A stretch of 64,000 nt of DNA. Origin: JALUZX01 sp964561605. Its GTDB lineage: Bacteria > Planctomycetota > UBA1135 > JALUZX01. The stretch lies in assembly GCA_964561605.1 (NCBI GenBank), contig CAZLQD010000005.1:1-64000 (forward strand), in the 5' to 3' direction. Under the pieces are notes generated by a model. The model had not been told where the DNA came from, searched no databases, and was given only the letters and a program-made list of their open reading frames with translations. Position numbers and translations under genes: made by a program. The first letter of the stretch is position 1. The number at the start of each line of letters is the position of its first letter. Of the stretch, positions 61,379-64,000 are shown piece by piece.

Positions 61379-61696
61379 CTACCGGGCCTTCCAGCTCCGG
61401 AGGGCTCCCTTGCTGCTGTAGCCGAACCCGTCGACTCCTTCGAATACGACCTTCCCGAACCGGTAGTAGGCCGTCAGGGTCTCCCCGGCCCGGTCCACCC
61501 GGGCGGGAAGCCCCAGGAGATCGTAGACCTCCTTCTGGCTCATCCCCACCTTGAGCTGGGACCATCCATCGGGGACGGCGGGAGCGGCGGCGGAGAGGCC
61601 GCCCTCCCCGGGGTCGCCCCCCTTGGGGGCGCAGCCCGGAAGGCCGAGGGCGAAGAGGAGGAAGGCGACGATTACGGGGGCATAGAGCTTCTTCAC
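61379..61696 (-). CDS. Small BamE/SmpA-like lipoprotein
   Basis: A 105-aa protein with a GTG start at 61696 (AAAGGGA upstream). The lipoprotein signal is VIVAFLLFALGLPGC. The mature part (WSQLKVGMSQKEVYDLLGLP, then YYRFGKVVFEG) is a SmpA/OmlA (BamE)-type domain, a small periplasmic beta-sheet fold. It is convergent with the giant gene: 30 bp separate the stops, with a 14-bp palindrome CCCCGGCGCCGGGG at 61364-61377 between them. Its opposite orientation argues against it being an immunity gene for that protein. Confidence 0.78.
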   Translation of the reverse strand: MKKLYAPVIVAFLLFALGLPGCAPKGGDPGEGGLSAAAPAVPDGWSQLKVGMSQKEVYDLLGLPARVDRAGETLTAYYRFGKVVFEGVDGFGYSSKGALRSWKAR

Positions 61697-61775
61697 GGCC
61701 GATCCCTTTCTTCCTGGGAGGTCGAGCCCGGCCCGGCCGGCCGGAACGGAGTTCCATTGTGGAGAGGAAAGAGGG

Positions 61776-64000
61776 TCAAGGCCAGAGAATCTCCAGGCCA
61801 CCCGAGGTGCACAGCCCCGCCTTGGCCTTGGGATCCAGGAGGATCCACTGCAAATAGAGCTTGGCCCCCGCAAGGAGGGCGGGATCGGCCGGGACGGGAA
61901 GGGGCATCCTGGCCGATCCGCCGCCCAGGCCGGACCCTCCCACGGCCAGGGCCGGTCCGAAGGGGAAGAAATCCGTCAGGAGGAAGCAATCGGGTCTTCC
62001 GAAGGGGGCCAGGGAGAAGGGGAGGCTCACCCCGAGGCCGGGGGCACGGCTCTTGGAGGGACCTGCAAGGAGGACCGCCGCCGACCCGGGGTCGGCAAGC
62101 ATGAGCCAGACGGTGAAGTCGCGGTTTCCCGGAACGGGATCCCCGCCGAGAGTCACGATGGCCGGGACGAAATTCCCCCCGCCCGGGCATCCCTTCCCGA
62201 AGGGGCGGACCTGCACCTTGTAGGAGAAGGCCGCTCCCCCGGCCAACGGACCGCCTCCCTTGGCCGCACGGGCGTAATAGGGCGACCCGACGTCCAGGAA
62301 GGAGGGAGAGGAAGGGTCGAGGGAACGGTAGGCCGGGTCGAAGCGGATCACCCCGGAGAGGGTCACCTTGGACGCGCCGTTGCGGATCCCGTTTCCGCTC
62401 AGGGCGCAGGGCCCCATCGTGACCAGGGCGCAATGGTCCAGGAGGAGGGTCGTGGACAGGGCCGAACTCGAGACGTAGAGCGCCTCGAGCCTTCCTCCCG
62501 AAGGAGGCCCGGTGAAGATGCAGTCGGTGAACTCCATCCTGTTGTAGTCCGCCAGGGCGGAAACGCATACCGGGGAGGTGTCGCCTCCCGGGTACCGGGC
62601 GTCGTGGAAAGTACACCGCTCCACCCGGACCCTGAGGGGGTTCCCGGAGGATCCCGGCGCCCTGTGGTACCAGTTGTAGCGGCTGTTGAAGGCGAAAATG
62701 CTGTCCTTCAACAATCCCACGGGGGAAAGGGTGAGGAGGCCCGCGTCGGTGGAAGCGCTTCCGTTGTGGTGTACCAGGCATCCCGAGATCGTGACCCGGG
62801 AGGCAGAGGCGTTGGGAGCGTCCACGAGGATTCCGCTTCCCTTGTTGTGCGCGACGGTGACCCGTTCCTTCCCGGTCCCCCCGAGGATCACGAGGTAGGA
62901 GTGCCTCCCGTTCCGGTAGGCGATCCCTTCGCCGTCGTTCCAGGTGACCAAGGTCCGCCCCTCGATCCGCACCTGGGTGCAGGCCGCGTTCAGGGCGAGG
63001 CCGGGGGAGGCGCCCTGGGAGACCGTGAGCCCCCTGGTCCGAAGGAGCTGCCAGTTTCCGTCACCGGCGCTCCGCACCCCTCTCAGGACCAGGACCCCCC
63101 GCTCGCCGCCCGAACCGCCCCCCCACCGGGTGCAGAGGGCCCGGGCGTCCTTGTCGGCCGGCGCGGGAACGTCCCCCGAGAGGCTCCCCGTGAGGGTCAC
63201 CCTCTCCAGGGTGAGGGAGAAGCCGTCGTGGGTTCCGGCGGATACCATGCTGTCTACCGCAAGAGCCACGGCTCCCGTCCTGACGCCGGGCCCCCTGTAG
63301 AGAGGCACAACGGTCAGGTCCTTCAGGACCCACTTCCGCTGGATAGGTATCTCCAGGTAGATTCCGGTCTTCACGGACCACTTGCCGCATGGCGAGGGGG
63401 GAATGACCACCGTGCAGGGTTTCCCGTTGCCGTCGGCGTCCCCCTCGACGACCAGGTCGTCCAGGACATCGAAGTCCAGGGGCCCCATCTCCACCACCTT
63501 GTCCGTGGTGATCCGGATCCTGTCCTTGTCGAGGGAGCGGTGGGTCCTCAGCCAGGAGAGGGCCTGCCCGATGGTGGCGAACCGGCCGGGAGCACCGCCC
63601 AGGCCGTCCACGACGACCTCGTTGGAGAGGCGGAACATGGTGGCGTCCGCCCGGAACAGGTGGGAACCGTCCCTGGGAGAAGCGGAGGAGTCGTCCCAGA
63701 CCACCTTGTCGGCCCTCCCTTTCCGCAGGTTCCAGATGCCCACCAGGTAGAGCCAACGGTTGACCCCGAGCCTGCCCTGGTCCCAGGTCCAGGTCCTGGA
63801 GCCGCCGGCGTGGAAGAGCGTCACCTTCACGCCCGCCACGTTGGGCGAAGCCTGGTTGCAGGTGACGAAGATCTTGTAAGGACCCGCCTGGGGAAGGTAG
63901 GGAAGGAACTCCGCCCTGTCCGAGGAGTTTCCCGTGACCCTGTTGTAGAAGCACCTTCCGTCGTGGAGGAAGTGGGCGTAGGAGTCGTAGGAAGAGGTGC
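61776..64000 (-). CDS. Exported golvesin-like/beta-helix protein, 5' end missing
   Basis: Open to the window edge; the reading frame continues upstream of 63839 to 64000, so the true start is outside. The first visible region (LPQAGPYKIFVTCNQ ... GSRTWTWDQGR) resembles the golvesin/xly-type carbohydrate-binding domain. The centre is a right-handed beta-helix (GISGCLVHHNGSAS-like rungs, ERVTVAHNKGSGILVDAPN, FTDCIFTGPPSGG). The C-terminal 140 residues begin FGKGCPGGG and resemble the terminal modules of the proteins at 844-2007 and 39085-40203. There is no catalytic motif. It is probably a secreted surface or polysaccharide-binding protein. Confidence 0.8.
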   Translation of the reverse strand, partial: TSSYDSYAHFLHDGRCFYNRVTGNSSDRAEFLPYLPQAGPYKIFVTCNQASPNVAGVKVTLFHAGGSRTWTWDQGRLGVNRWLYLVGIWNLRKGRADKVVWDDSSASPRDGSHLFRADATMFRLSNEVVVDGLGGAPGRFATIGQALSWLRTHRSLDKDRIRITTDKVVEMGPLDFDVLDDLVVEGDADGNGKPCTVVIPPSPCGKWSVKTGIYLEIPIQRKWVLKDLTVVPLYRGPGVRTGAVALAVDSMVSAGTHDGFSLTLERVTLTGSLSGDVPAPADKDARALCTRWGGGSGGERGVLVLRGVRSAGDGNWQLLRTRGLTVSQGASPGLALNAACTQVRIEGRTLVTWNDGEGIAYRNGRHSYLVILGGTGKERVTVAHNKGSGILVDAPNASASRVTISGCLVHHNGSASTDAGLLTLSPVGLLKDSIFAFNSRYNWYHRAPGSSGNPLRVRVERCTFHDARYPGGDTSPVCVSALADYNRMEFTDCIFTGPPSGGRLEALYVSSSALSTTLLLDHCALVTMGPCALSGNGIRNGASKVTLSGVIRFDPAYRSLDPSSPSFLDVGSPYYARAAKGGGPLAGGAAFSYKVQVRPFGKGCPGGGNFVPAIVTLGGDPVPGNRDFTVWLMLADPGSAAVLLAGPSKSRAPGLGVSLPFSLAPFGRPDCFLLTDFFPFGPALAVGGSGLGGGSARMPLPVPADPALLAGAKLYLQWILLDPKAKAGLCTSGGLEILWP

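Noticed and set aside
61379..61696. The small lipoprotein as an immunity gene of the giant protein
   Set aside because: It is on the opposite strand and has a BamE-like domain with a lipoprotein signal, a general envelope feature.

Overview
The window looks like chromosomal DNA of a free-living, G+C-rich member of the Planctomycetota. The reasons are three Tat-exported sulfatases, many secreted proteins of unusual architecture (LamG, beta-helix, PQQ-type propeller, DUF4838), a strong preference for G/C in third codon positions, and a recurring C-terminal module in secreted proteins that I associate with uncultured planctomycete lineages. This assignment rests on gene content only. I saw no rRNA, tRNA, insertion sequence, phage or CRISPR array.

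Layout. 1-843: a non-coding region with two copies of a roughly 170-bp structured repeat. 844-19000: secreted carbohydrate-active and surface genes (LamG protein, beta-helix protein, three sulfatases, transglutaminase-like protein, DUF4838 protein, sialidase-like propeller, GH-like barrel) mixed with housekeeping genes (endonuclease IV, FdhD). 17972-21224 (minus): a tightly overlapping three-gene operon (GNAT acyltransferase, NSAR/OSBS-type enolase, M20 hydrolase) that matches the known D- to L-amino-acid conversion pathway. 21328-22847: a FetAB-like ABC exporter. 22842-26084 (minus): an HD-GYP protein and a partner with a similar N-terminus. 26269-27783: a GT39-type membrane glycosyltransferase. 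27821-31951: a GAF-like protein, a P-loop ATPase and a four-subunit 2-oxoacid:ferredoxin oxidoreductase. 32005-38963 (minus): a TrmO-like protein with a lipoprotein signal, an M50 protease, a 1331-aa double PQQ propeller with an embedded methyltransferase-like domain, and a CAP-domain protein.

40379-52848 is the most unusual region. Eight consecutive, mostly overlapping genes encode nine secreted modules of the amidohydrolase (imidazolonepropionase-like) fold. Only the sixth gene (48917-50197) keeps the full metal-ligand set. The others have lost the HxH motif but keep the C-terminal hallmark, and several carry long Lys/Pro/Ala linkers or an inserted pair of beta-rich repeats. It reads as one putative enzyme embedded in an operon of pseudoenzyme paralogues.

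53054-61348 encodes a 2764-aa exported multidomain protein with a helical, polymorphic-toxin-like C-terminal third. It is followed by a small BamE-like lipoprotein gene and, at the right edge, a truncated golvesin-like/beta-helix protein (61776-64000, minus).
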